DNA from: Niveispirillum sp048066115
Lineage (GTDB): Bacteria; Pseudomonadota; Alphaproteobacteria; Azospirillales; Azospirillaceae
Assembly (NCBI RefSeq): GCF_048066115.1
Contig: NZ_JBLTYX010000014.1
Coordinates: 1-64,000, forward strand
DNA: 64,000 nucleotides
Reading direction: 5' to 3'
A program made the position numbers and the translations under genes. A model generated the notes under the pieces. The model was given only the letters and a program-made list of their open reading frames with translations. It was not told the DNA's origin and searched no databases. The stretch's first letter is position 1. Each line of letters opens with the position of its first letter. Positions 17,998 to 25,785 of the stretch are shown here, in pieces.

Positions 17998-18375
17998 TCA
18001 CACCGGCAACAGCGCCGCCGCCACAAGCCGACCTTCGGCCAGCAGCACATTATAGGTGCGGCAGGCGGCGGGACTGTCCATCACGTCCACCACGACCCCC
18101 TGCTCCCGCAGTGCCTTGCGCAAGGCCGAGGGCAGCAGTTGCATGCGCGCACCCGACCCGAGCAGCAGCACCTCCGGCTTCGGGGTGGCCGCCAGGACGG
18201 CCGCGAAATGATTGGCCGTCAGCCCGGTAAACCCCGGCACATCCCAGGCCACCGTGTGATCGGGAAAGACGATCACCGCCCCCGCATGCAGCACATTCGA
18301 CACCCGAAAATGCCCGGGGCTGTAGGTGTCGATGACCTGACGGTCGGCGGGGATGATGGGGGTGATATCGACCAT
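17998..18375 (-). CDS. Mth938-like (DUF498) domain protein
   Basis: A 125-residue protein of the Mth938/NDUFAF3-like family (COG3737). Diagnostic blocks are YSPGHFRVSNVLHAGAVIVF, LLLGSGARMQLLPSALRKAL and VVDVMDSPAACRTYNVLLAEGR. The mitochondrial homologue NDUFAF3 helps complex I assembly; the bacterial function is not established. In many alphaproteobacteria it is found after secDF, but here it stands alone with neither secD nor secF in the window. Confidence 0.88.
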   Translation of the reverse strand: MVDITPIIPADRQVIDTYSPGHFRVSNVLHAGAVIVFPDHTVAWDVPGFTGLTANHFAAVLAATPKPEVLLLGSGARMQLLPSALRKALREQGVVVDVMDSPAACRTYNVLLAEGRLVAAALLPV

Positions 18376-18425
18376 TGAAAGGCTTTCACGAATACAGGCG
18401 CCCGATATGTAGGGCGCAGCAGGTC

Positions 18426-19343
18426 TCAGGCCAAGCCAATTGCGCCGCGATGCTGGCGCGCGAAGGCACCGGGCGGGCAGCCGACATGGCGGCGAAATGC
18501 CGTGCTGAAGGCGCTGGCTGATTCATAACCGATCTCTTCCGCCAGCCGGTCCAGCGACGTTGCCCCCCGGCTCAGCGCGTCGCGGGCCAGGGACATGCGC
18601 CAGCGCGCCAGATATTCCATGGGCCCGCAGCCCAACCCTTCCGAGAACCGCGCGGCAAAGGCCGACCGCGACATGCCGGCCCGCCGTGCCAGATCGGCCA
18701 CCGTCCAGTTCCCCCGCACATCCCCGTGCATAAGACGCAGCACCCCGGCCAGGGCCGGGTCCCGCATCCCTGCCAGCAACCCGGCCGACAGGCCGGTGCC
18801 ACCATTACCGGGCCAGCGCAGACATTCGACCAGCATCACCTCCAGCAGCCGCTCCAGCACGATGGCCCGGCCGGGCCGGTCACCGGCACATTCATCCATG
18901 ACCAGCCGGATCAGGCTGGTCAGCCGGCCCGTATCCCCCGCCGTTGCGCGTATATGGATCATCTCCGGCAGCATGGGCAGCAGCAGCGGCGCGTTCACCG
19001 GCTCGATCAGGAAAGTCCCGCCCAGCATCTCCACATCCGGTTCCCCTTCCGGCTCGCCATGACGGACGGCCTGGTTCACCGGCTCCCGGTCCTCGCAGAC
19101 CACACCTGGATCGCTGTACAGCGAAAAAGCCGGCGTGGCGGGCAACAGGACGAAATCCCCCTGCCGCATCAGCAGTGGCGCCACCCCTTCCACCGCCAGC
19201 CAGCACTGCCCCGTCAGCATCAGGGCGAAGCCCGGTTGGCGGTAAGCGGCGTAGCGCACGCCCCACCGCCCCCGCCCGGTGATGGGCTTGGCAATGGCCG
19301 TATGCGGGCGCAGCAGGGCGATGATATCGCTGAGCGGGTCCAT
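18426..19343 (-). CDS. AraC-family transcriptional regulator with cupin sensor domain
   Basis: A 305-residue regulator. Residues about 5-200 are an AraC-type cupin ligand domain (ITGRGRWGVRYAAYRQPGFALML, MRQGDFVLLPA). The C-terminal 100 residues hold two helix-turn-helix motifs (WTVADLARRAGMSRSAFAARF and LDRLAEEIGYESASAFSTAFRRHVGCPPGAFARQ). I chose ATG 19343, since a longer reading would run into the start of the divergent gene. It is divergent from the SDR gene at 19437 across 93 nt rich in TAATTAATTA-like palindromes, so it very likely controls that gene. Confidence 0.88.
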   Translation of the reverse strand: MDPLSDIIALLRPHTAIAKPITGRGRWGVRYAAYRQPGFALMLTGQCWLAVEGVAPLLMRQGDFVLLPATPAFSLYSDPGVVCEDREPVNQAVRHGEPEGEPDVEMLGGTFLIEPVNAPLLLPMLPEMIHIRATAGDTGRLTSLIRLVMDECAGDRPGRAIVLERLLEVMLVECLRWPGNGGTGLSAGLLAGMRDPALAGVLRLMHGDVRGNWTVADLARRAGMSRSAFAARFSEGLGCGPMEYLARWRMSLARDALSRGATSLDRLAEEIGYESASAFSTAFRRHVGCPPGAFARQHRGAIGLA

Positions 19344-19436
19344 ATTGGACGATCCGTAATTAATTATGGAGCATGAATTATAGATCATCCTGGCAATCTG
19401 TCTATCTTCCAGGACACCAACCTTGGGAGAAGACAC

Positions 19437-20267
19437 ATGACCCGTACGATCCTGATCACCGGCACCTCATCCGGCTATGGCAAGGCCATGGCCGATCTGT
19501 TCCTTGATCGCGGCTGGAACGTCATCGCCACCATGCGCCGGCCGGACCCGACCCTGTTCACCGACCATGCCGGCCGGCTGAAGCTGCTGCCGCTGGATAT
19601 CACCGACCCGCACAGCATCGATGCCGCCATCGCGGGCGGCGTGGATGCATTCGGCGCCATCGATGCCTGGGTCAACAATGCCGGCATCGGCCTGGGCTCC
19701 ATCGTGGAAGCCACCCCAAACAGCGTGGTGCGCGAGATTTTCGAGACCAATACCTTCGGCACCTTTGCCGCCTGCCGTGCCATCATCCCGCAGATGCGCC
19801 GCCAGGGGCACGGCACCATCATCAATGTGACCTCCAGCGCCACGATCGGCGTCATGCCCCTGGTCGCCATCTATGCCGCCAGCAAATGCGCGGTGGAAGG
19901 CTTCACCGAATCCCTGTCGCATGAGTTGGAAGGGTTCAATATCAAGGCGCGGCTGGTGGAGCCGGGCTATGCCCCGACCACCAATTTCACCGCCAACGGC
20001 ATGGCGCGGATGCAGGGGCTGATCCCCGCCGACTATGCCGGCTTCGCCCAGGCCTGCTTCGCGAAGATGGGCGATTACCCGACCGGTTTCTGCACGGAAG
20101 CAGAGGTGGCGGAAGCAACCTTCGCCGCCGCCATCGATGATGGCGTGCGGATACGCTATCCGGCGGGTGCCGACACGAAACTGCTGGCCCAACTGCGCTG
20201 GAGCAGTTCGGAGGAGCATTATCAGATGAGGATGCGGGAGATGTTCAGTCCGGCGATTGCGCCCTGA
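19437..20267 (+). CDS. Short-chain dehydrogenase/reductase
   Basis: A 276-residue NAD(P)-dependent oxidoreductase of the classical SDR superfamily. The nucleotide-binding motif TGTSSGYG is at residues 8-15, NNAG at about 80, the catalytic Ser in VTSSA near 130, and YAASK near 143. The substrate is unknown. It is divergently transcribed from the AraC-type regulator, an arrangement common for inducible reductases in proteobacteria. Confidence 0.9.
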   Translation: MTRTILITGTSSGYGKAMADLFLDRGWNVIATMRRPDPTLFTDHAGRLKLLPLDITDPHSIDAAIAGGVDAFGAIDAWVNNAGIGLGSIVEATPNSVVREIFETNTFGTFAACRAIIPQMRRQGHGTIINVTSSATIGVMPLVAIYAASKCAVEGFTESLSHELEGFNIKARLVEPGYAPTTNFTANGMARMQGLIPADYAGFAQACFAKMGDYPTGFCTEAEVAEATFAAAIDDGVRIRYPAGADTKLLAQLRWSSSEEHYQMRMREMFSPAIAP

Positions 20268-20286
20268 ACGGGGATTTCCGAAGAGA

Positions 20287-20361
20287 TGGCTCCCAGGGAG
20301 GGATTCGAACCCCCGACCGGGCGGTTAACAGCCGCCTGCTCTACCACTGAGCTACCTGGGA
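20287..20361 (-). tRNA. tRNA-Asn (GTT), copy 2
   Basis: A complete 75-nt cloverleaf including the encoded CCA. The anticodon stem GGCGG/CCGCC closes the loop CTGTTAA, with anticodon GTT. Identical to the copy at 20459. Confidence 0.97.
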
Positions 20362-20458
20362 TCAGGCCATCATCAACGTCGGAACTACTTGTTTAAGCGT
20401 GCCAATCGTGACCCTGAATGAACAGGGCCGGACGCTTTGGACATCCGGCCCTGCCGAT

Positions 20459-20533
20459 TGGCTCCCAGGGAGGGATTCGAACCCCCGACCGGGCGGTTAA
20501 CAGCCGCCTGCTCTACCACTGAGCTACCTGGGA
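20459..20533 (-). tRNA. tRNA-Asn (GTT), copy 1
   Basis: Identical 75-nt tRNA-Asn with encoded CCA, transcribed first. The 97-nt spacer to copy 2 contains a perfect 9-bp hairpin (20424-20452, arms AGGGCCGGA/TCCGGCCCT) that may guide processing or termination. Confidence 0.97.
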
Positions 20534-20711
20534 TCAGTGCTCACAACGCAACGCCGGTTTGGGGCGCCGCATCGTGCGGTGGGCGGGCTTATAGCCAACC
20601 CTGTCCTTGTTTGTAAACCCCTGTTTCGCATTTTCGGGCAATTTATTCAACAGGCTGGAAAATCCCTGTGATTCCAGTAGCATCCACCCATGTCTGACAA
20701 GGGGGACACGC

Positions 20712-21320
20712 ATGCGCGACCATGATGCGGACGCCAATCCCTGGCGCACCCTGACGCGCCGGGCGGTCTATGGGAATCCATGGATCGACGTGGCCCATCA
20801 TGAGGTGCTGAAGCCCAGTGGCGATCCCGGCATCTATGGGGTTGTGCATTTCCGCAATCATGCCGTCGGTGTCGTACCCGTGGATGCCAATGGCGATACC
20901 TGGCTGGTGGGTCAGTACCGCTACCCCCTGAACCGCTACAGCTGGGAAATCCCGGAAGGCGGCGTGCCAGCCGGAGAAGACCCGGCGGCGGGGGCGGCCC
21001 GCGAACTGCGGGAGGAGACCGGCCTGACCGCGCGCCACATGATCCCCATCATCGACCGCGTGGCCTTGTCGAACAGCGTATCGGACGAGGAAGGCACGCT
21101 TTATGTCGCCTGGGACCTGACCCAGGGAGAGACGGAACCCGATGATACCGAACAGCTCCGTCTGCGCCGGCTTCCCCTGCGCGACGCCCTTTCCATGGCC
21201 CTGTCGGGAGAGATCACCGACGCCCTGTCACTGATGGCCCTGATGCGCCTGGTGCTGATGCGCGACGCAGCCGACACGCCGGAGGATTTACGAGCGGCGC
21301 TGGCGAGGGGGTTGGGTTGA
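20712..21320 (+). CDS. Nudix hydrolase (ADP-ribose pyrophosphatase-like)
   Basis: A 202-residue cytoplasmic hydrolase of nucleoside diphosphate-X compounds. The full Nudix box G-x5-E-x7-REUxEExGU is present as GGVPAGEDPAAGAARELREE followed by TGL (about residues 82-104). The preceding WEIPEGG block and the length suggest the ADP-sugar pyrophosphatase subgroup. I chose ATG 20712 after an AAGGGGG ribosome site; the longer frame reads through non-coding DNA. Confidence 0.88.
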   Translation: MRDHDADANPWRTLTRRAVYGNPWIDVAHHEVLKPSGDPGIYGVVHFRNHAVGVVPVDANGDTWLVGQYRYPLNRYSWEIPEGGVPAGEDPAAGAARELREETGLTARHMIPIIDRVALSNSVSDEEGTLYVAWDLTQGETEPDDTEQLRLRRLPLRDALSMALSGEITDALSLMALMRLVLMRDAADTPEDLRAALARGLG

Positions 21321-21617
21321 TCAGGGATCGACCAGTTCGACCTTCAGGCGCTTGCCCACCGCCTCGGCGGCACGGGCCAGCAACTCAAGTGATACCGCAA
21401 CATTCTCGGGGTCCAGCACACGGCCAACCTGGGTACGGCTGGTATCCATCGCCCCCGCCATTGCGGATTTCGATAGATCAGCGCCATTGCGGGCAGCTTC
21501 CAGCTGATAGGCGATGACGCGTTTCACCGCGACGCCATAGACCTCTTCCTTGATTCCCAGCTCATCCAGGAAGGATTCGAAGCTGTCCCCCATCGGATCG
21601 TGATGCGACTGGCTCAT
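21321..21617 (-). CDS. HTH antitoxin (HigA-like, XRE family)
   Basis: A 98-residue DNA-binding protein with a helix-turn-helix (GADLSKSAMAGAMDTSRTQVGRVL) in the middle, typical of antitoxins partnered with HigB/Gp49-type toxins. Its ATG overlaps the end of the toxin frame by 4 nt, so this is a toxin-first module as in higBA. It would bind the toxin and repress the promoter. Since the toxin gene appears frameshifted, it may now be an orphan regulator. Confidence 0.8.
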   Translation of the reverse strand: MSQSHHDPMGDSFESFLDELGIKEEVYGVAVKRVIAYQLEAARNGADLSKSAMAGAMDTSRTQVGRVLDPENVAVSLELLARAAEAVGKRLKVELVDP

Positions 21618-21966
21618 GCTGGTTTTCCTTTCCGCGCCATGAAGTCCGCCAAACGTTCCCGGGCCACGGCAATTGCCCGCTGCTGCAAATCCTTGCCGGT
21701 ATGACCATGCAGCAGCACCGCATTTCCTTCCCAAGCCGCGAAATACAAGCGGGCTTCGACGCGACCGGCGCTCACCGTGGATCGGATTTCCCAGATGCCC
21801 TGGCCTAGTGATCGGCAAACAGGCATGCCCACCGGCCATCCGAATTCCACGGTCGCAATGTCCTGGCCGATAATGCGGCGATCACCTTCGGATAAGGACA
21901 ACAACCAGCCCGAACCGGCTGTGTACCGCCAGCATTGCGGTAGAAGATGGCGGCCAGTTTCTTCAT
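21614..21966 (-). pseudogene. HigB/Gp49-like toxin, frameshifted
   Basis: The RelE-superfamily (Gp49/HigB) toxin sequence is split over two frames. From ATG 21966 the expected N-terminus reads MKKLAAIFYRNAGGTQPVR. The rest of the family sequence (WLLSLSEGDRRIIGQDIATV, then EFGWPVGMPVCRSLGQGIWE) continues in the next frame. One nucleotide appears to be missing at about 21908-21909, between the conserved R and W codons. A GTG at 21973 opens the downstream frame and could yield a 119-residue protein with a non-homologous N-terminus. I call it a pseudogene, but a sequencing error is possible. Confidence 0.7.
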
Positions 21967-22043
21967 GCCTCACTTTACCTCGTCGGGATCAAGTGCGCAA
22001 GAAAACCGTACCGTATAAGGTTCACTTTCGGGTCAAGCAAAAA

Positions 22044-22070
22044 GGCCCGCCCCACAGCGTGGAACGGGCC
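22044..22070 (-). terminator. Terminator after tRNA-Cys
   Basis: GGCCCG pairs with CGGGCC around GTTCCACGCTGTGGGG-type loop sequence, followed on the minus strand by TTTTTG. It lies 11 nt beyond the tRNA. Confidence 0.75.
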
Positions 22071-22081
22071 TTTTCGTATTC

Positions 22082-22155
22082 TGGAGGCACGGCCGGGAAT
22101 CGAACCCGGATTCACGGATTTGCAGTCCGTTGCATCACCATTCTGCCACCGCGCC
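22082..22155 (-). tRNA. tRNA-Cys (GCA)
   Basis: A 74-nt cloverleaf with encoded CCA. The acceptor stem GGCGCGG/CCGTGCC (one G-T pair) is complete, and anticodon loop CTGCAAA gives GCA. Confidence 0.97.
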
Positions 22156-22385
22156 ATCGGTGCCCCATGAGCGCCCCGGTTGCGTTTCCGTCCAGGGTGG
22201 GGCCGGTATATAGACGGGTGCTACCTCCCTGGTCAAGGGTCTGACGCAAGAATTCCGTCGCATCCTTGCGTGGTGCAGCCGCAACATTGTGTTCCCTGTC
22301 CGGGACGGATATATAGCAGCGTGGTCCTGCGCTTAGAGGCGCGGGGCCTTGAGCCCTTCCTATCCCCAGCGCGACAGACCCGTCC

Positions 22386-23051
22386 ATGATGGCCACCCCC
22401 GAATATAGCGCCGCCCGCCTGAACATGGTCGACAGCCAGATCCGGCCGAACAAGGTGACCGACCAGCGTGTCGTCGACGCCTTCCTGGCGATTCCCCGCG
22501 ACCAGTTCGTGCCGGCCGGCCTGCGCGGTGTGGCCTATGTCGATACGGGCATCGCCATCGGCAAGGGCCGCTTCCTGCTGGAACCGATGGTCCTGGCCCG
22601 TCTGCTGAACGAGGCGAAGGTGGAAGCGTCCGACATCGTCCTCGATGTGGGCACCGGCACCGGCTATTCCGCCGCCATCATCGGCCGTCTGGCCTCCACC
22701 GTCGTGGCGCTGGAATCGGATGCCGATCTGGCGGCGCAGGCCAACCAGGCCATGCAGACCCACGGCATCGACAATGCCGCCATCATGCAGGGTCCGCTGG
22801 CCGCCGGCTGGGCCAAGCAGGGTCCCTATAATGTGATCGTCGTGCAGGGTGCTGTGGCGTCCGTGCCGCAGACGCTGCTGGACCAGCTGGCCGAAGGTGG
22901 TCGTCTGGTCGCCGTGGTCCTGCCGGAAAGCGGCCAGGGCGTTGCCCGCCTCTATCAGAAGAAGGGCGGCCAGGTGACCGGCCGCATCCTGTTCGATGCC
23001 TCGGCGACCCTGCTGCCGGGCCTGGAATCCAAGCCCGATTTCCAGTTCTGA
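22386..23051 (+). CDS. Protein-L-isoaspartate O-methyltransferase-like SAM methyltransferase
   Basis: A 221-residue cytosolic SAM-dependent methyltransferase of the PCMT family. The SAM motif I reads VLDVGTGTGYSAAIIG (about residues 82-97), and the N-terminal ARLNMVDSQIRPNKVTD block is the version found upstream of tolC in alphaproteobacteria. A second, more canonical pcm lies at 51043, so this copy has probably diverged in substrate. Either ATG 22386 or 22389 may start it. It leads a same-strand run with rhodanese and tolC. Confidence 0.85.
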   Translation: MMATPEYSAARLNMVDSQIRPNKVTDQRVVDAFLAIPRDQFVPAGLRGVAYVDTGIAIGKGRFLLEPMVLARLLNEAKVEASDIVLDVGTGTGYSAAIIGRLASTVVALESDADLAAQANQAMQTHGIDNAAIMQGPLAAGWAKQGPYNVIVVQGAVASVPQTLLDQLAEGGRLVAVVLPESGQGVARLYQKKGGQVTGRILFDASATLLPGLESKPDFQF

Positions 23052-23072
23052 TCAGTATACAAGGAGAACCCT

Positions 23073-23405
23073 GTGCGCCCCATCACAGACAATGAGCTGA
23101 CGGTGGAGGATTTGGCGGACAGGCTCCGGACGGATGATGGGGTTGTCGTGCTGGATGTACGCGAACCCTGGGAAGTGGAACTTTGCGATATTGCGCAGAG
23201 CATCCACATTCCGCTCGGGCAATTGCCGTCGGCCGTGGCGGCATTGCCAAAGGATCGTGATATCGCGGTCCTTTGCCACCACGGCATGAGAAGCGCGTAT
23301 GCCACGCAATGGCTGCGCAGCCAGGGTTTCGACCGGGCCATCAATCTTGCGGGCGGAATCGACGCTTGGGCCCGGCGTATCGATCCGACCATGAAGGTGT
23401 ATTGA
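23073..23405 (+). CDS. Rhodanese-like sulfurtransferase
   Basis: A single rhodanese domain of 110 residues. The active-site loop is VLCHHGMRSA, with catalytic Cys near residue 69, and DVREPWE matches the CH2A-type block. It would transfer sulfane sulfur to a small acceptor or protein. The start is GTG with AAGGAGAA 8 nt upstream. It is tightly packed between the PCMT-like gene (21 nt) and tolC (1 nt), so co-transcription is likely. Confidence 0.88.
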   Translation: MRPITDNELTVEDLADRLRTDDGVVVLDVREPWEVELCDIAQSIHIPLGQLPSAVAALPKDRDIAVLCHHGMRSAYATQWLRSQGFDRAINLAGGIDAWARRIDPTMKVY

Positions 23406-23406
23406 C

Positions 23407-24798
23407 ATGGACGCCAACCGTCTGACGCAGTCCCCGACCAGCCTGATCCTGCGCCGCGTGGCGCGTGCCGCCCTGCCGGCCATGGCACTTGCCTTCGGGC
23501 TGGGCCTGTCTCCCGCCCAGGCGCAGTCGCTTGAGGACGCGCTGGCCCAGGCCTACCAGTCCAACCCCACCCTGGATGCCGCCCGCGCCCAGCTGCGCGC
23601 CACCGACGAACTGGTGCCGCAGGCCCGCTCCGGCTTCCTGCCCACGATCTCCGCCAGTGGTGATGTCAGCCGCAACCTGCAGAAGAACGGCCCGGCCGAA
23701 ACCTACTGGACCGAAAAGTCGGTGGGTGCCGAGATCGTGCAGCCGATCTTCCGCGGTGGCCGCACCGTCGCCGCGATGAGCCGGGCCGAAGCCCTGGTGC
23801 AGTCGCAGCGTGCCTCGCTCCTGTCCACGGAGCAGAGCCTGCTGCTGGCCGCCGCCCAGGCCTATTGCGACGTGGTCCGCGACGAGGCGGTGTTGCAGCT
23901 GACCATCAATAACGAGACAGTGCTGAAGCGTCAGCTGGAAGCGTCCAACGACCGTTTCCGCGTGGGTGAGATCACCCGCACCGACGTCAGCCAGTCCGAG
24001 TCGCGTCTGGCCCTGTCGACGTCGAACCGCATCGCCGCCGAAGGTGCGCTGAACGCCAGCCGCGCCACGTTCGCCCGCCTGATCGGCGCCGTGCCGCAGG
24101 GCCTGAAGCAGCCGGCCCCGCTGACCGGCCTGCCCGCCTCGCTGGACGCCACGCTGGCGCTGGCCGACCAGAACAACCCGCTGATCGTGTCCGCCCGGTT
24201 CGCGGAGCGTGCGGCCGATGCCGCCGTCGACCAGACGGCCGGCGAACTGCTGCCGACCGTATCGCTGGTCGGCTCCTACAGCCGCACCTGGGATCGTCCG
24301 GGCTCGCTGGGCGATCTGGACAGCGGCGCCATCATGGCCCGCGTTTCGATCCCGATCTATGAGGCCGGCGCCACCACCGCCCGCGTCCGCGAAGCCAAGC
24401 AGACCGCGTCGCAGCGCCGCATCCAGATCGATGAGGCCGCGCGCAATGTGCGTGAAACGGGCATCCGCGCCTGGGAAGCGCTGAGCACGTCGCGCGCCTC
24501 CATCAAGTCGCGCAACGAGCAGGTGCGTGCCGCCAACATCGCCCTGGAAGGCGTGCGCCAGGAAGCCACGGTGGGTTCGCGTACCGTGCTGGATACCCTG
24601 GACGCCGAACAGGAACTGCTGAACGCCCAGGTGGAACTGGTTCGCGCCCAGCGTGACGAGGTTGTCGCCAGCTTCCAGGTGAAGGCCGCCACCGGCGAAC
24701 TGACCGTCGGCGCCCTGGGCCTGCCGGTCCAGATCTATGACGTGGAGACGCATTACAACAGCGCCTCCAGCAAGATCTGGGGTCTTTCGGCGGATTGA
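23407..24798 (+). CDS. tolC: TolC-family outer-membrane channel
   Basis: Trimeric outer-membrane channel-tunnel subunit for type I secretion and efflux; 463 residues. A signal peptide ends near AQAQS (about residue 40). The protein has the internally duplicated helical architecture of TolC, with the family block SLEDALAQAYQSNPTLDAAR at the start of the first repeat and VGSRTVLDTLDAEQELLNAQ in the second. It could serve the RND pump at the left edge. Its start follows the rhodanese stop directly, and the unit ends at a strong terminator. Confidence 0.92.
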   Translation: MDANRLTQSPTSLILRRVARAALPAMALAFGLGLSPAQAQSLEDALAQAYQSNPTLDAARAQLRATDELVPQARSGFLPTISASGDVSRNLQKNGPAETYWTEKSVGAEIVQPIFRGGRTVAAMSRAEALVQSQRASLLSTEQSLLLAAAQAYCDVVRDEAVLQLTINNETVLKRQLEASNDRFRVGEITRTDVSQSESRLALSTSNRIAAEGALNASRATFARLIGAVPQGLKQPAPLTGLPASLDATLALADQNNPLIVSARFAERAADAAVDQTAGELLPTVSLVGSYSRTWDRPGSLGDLDSGAIMARVSIPIYEAGATTARVREAKQTASQRRIQIDEAARNVRETGIRAWEALSTSRASIKSRNEQVRAANIALEGVRQEATVGSRTVLDTLDAEQELLNAQVELVRAQRDEVVASFQVKAATGELTVGALGLPVQIYDVETHYNSASSKIWGLSAD

Positions 24799-24941
24799 TG
24801 CCAACAGCCTGGGCTGTTGGAGGCCGGCAACTGCCGGCCCGCCGCTCATGCGGCGTCAAGCCAAGCCGCCGGATGGCGGCACCCGGCGCTTGAGGGGCGC
24901 AGACATGATTCGCCGTCATTGCCGGTGATTGAGCGTATATG

Positions 24942-24972
24942 GGGGAGGCCGAAAGGCCTCCCCTTCGCTTTT
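24942..24972 (+). terminator. Terminator after tolC
   Basis: GGGGAGGCC-GAAA-GGCCTCCCC with a GNRA tetraloop, then TTCGCTTTT. The preceding 24799-24930 stretch holds only further GC-rich hairpins, for example CCAACAGCC/GGCTGTTGG just after the stop. Confidence 0.88.
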
Positions 24973-25082
24973 AGGCCCTTCGCAGGGTCAATTCTTCAAT
25001 CCTGTTAACAAGTTCGTGGAAATTTCGCGCGTTCTGCCCTAGGCTTGCCGTCGAATTCGTGGAAGGTCAGGTTACGCGCGAA

Positions 25083-25682
25083 ATGGCCGACAAAGGGTCC
25101 TCACAAGAACCATCGATGGAAGAGATCCTCGCTTCCATTCGCAGGATCATTTCCGAAGATGGCGAGACGCCGGAAGAGGCTGCGGCACCGCCGCCCCCTC
25201 CGCCGCCACCTCCCCCGCCTCCGCCGCCACCCCCTCCTCCCCCACCGCCGCCCCCTCCTCCCCCGCCGCCCATGGCGATGATGATGGAGCCGGAACCGGA
25301 ACCCGAGCCGGATTACGGCCCCGTGGAGGATGAACCGCTCGAACTGACCCAGATGGTTCAGGAAGAGCCGGAGCAATATTATTCGCCGCCTCCGCCGCCG
25401 CGCCGCGCACCGCCGCCGATGGAAGATGGCGGTCTGATCTCCGACTATGCCGCCGACGCCGCCAGCCGTGCGTTCGCCAGCGGTCTGGCCGGCTTCCGCC
25501 GTGGCGGCCCCAGCCTGACCGGCGATGGCCCGGTCGGCCGTGGCGACGTCACACTGGAACAGATCGTCTATGAGATCGTGCGGCCGATGATCCGCGAATG
25601 GCTGGATGACAACCTGCCCGGCATGGTGGAACGGATGGTCAAGAGCGAGATCCAGCGGGTAGTACGGCGCGGCCTCGACTGA
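25083..25682 (+). CDS. popZ: PopZ-like polar organising protein (DUF2497) with a 28-proline tract
   Basis: A cell-pole scaffold of alphaproteobacteria that anchors chromosome-partition and cell-cycle proteins. The N-terminal helix EPSMEEILASIRRIISEDG binds partners. The C-terminal oligomerisation helices (LEQIVYEIVRPMIREWLDDN, then LPGMVERMVKSEIQRVVRRG) are diagnostic. Between them is an acidic/proline linker that here contains 28 consecutive prolines (25188-25271), then EPEPEPEPD. I chose ATG 25083 because MADKGSSQEPSMEEIL matches family starts; a GTG at 25059 is in frame. Location between tolC and valS is conserved. Confidence 0.9.
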   Translation: MADKGSSQEPSMEEILASIRRIISEDGETPEEAAAPPPPPPPPPPPPPPPPPPPPPPPPPPPPMAMMMEPEPEPEPDYGPVEDEPLELTQMVQEEPEQYYSPPPPPRRAPPPMEDGGLISDYAADAASRAFASGLAGFRRGGPSLTGDGPVGRGDVTLEQIVYEIVRPMIREWLDDNLPGMVERMVKSEIQRVVRRGLD

Positions 25683-25711
25683 CGCGCCTGCCTGCATTGT
25701 CATGAACAAAA

Positions 25712-25745
25712 GGGGCGGCGCCTTGATGGTGCCGCCCCTTTTCCT
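25712..25745 (+). terminator. Terminator after popZ
   Basis: GGGGCGGCGCC pairs with GGTGCCGCCCC (one G-T pair) around TTGAT and is followed by TTTTCCTTT. Confidence 0.88.
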
Positions 25746-25785
25746 TTATCAACGCTAATCCCCTTACCCGGAAGGTCCGGCCATC

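Noticed and set aside
25188..25271. Microsatellite or CRISPR-like repeat
   Set aside because: The tract is a proline-codon run with mixed third bases inside the popZ frame; there are no spaced identical repeats. No CRISPR array was seen anywhere in the window.
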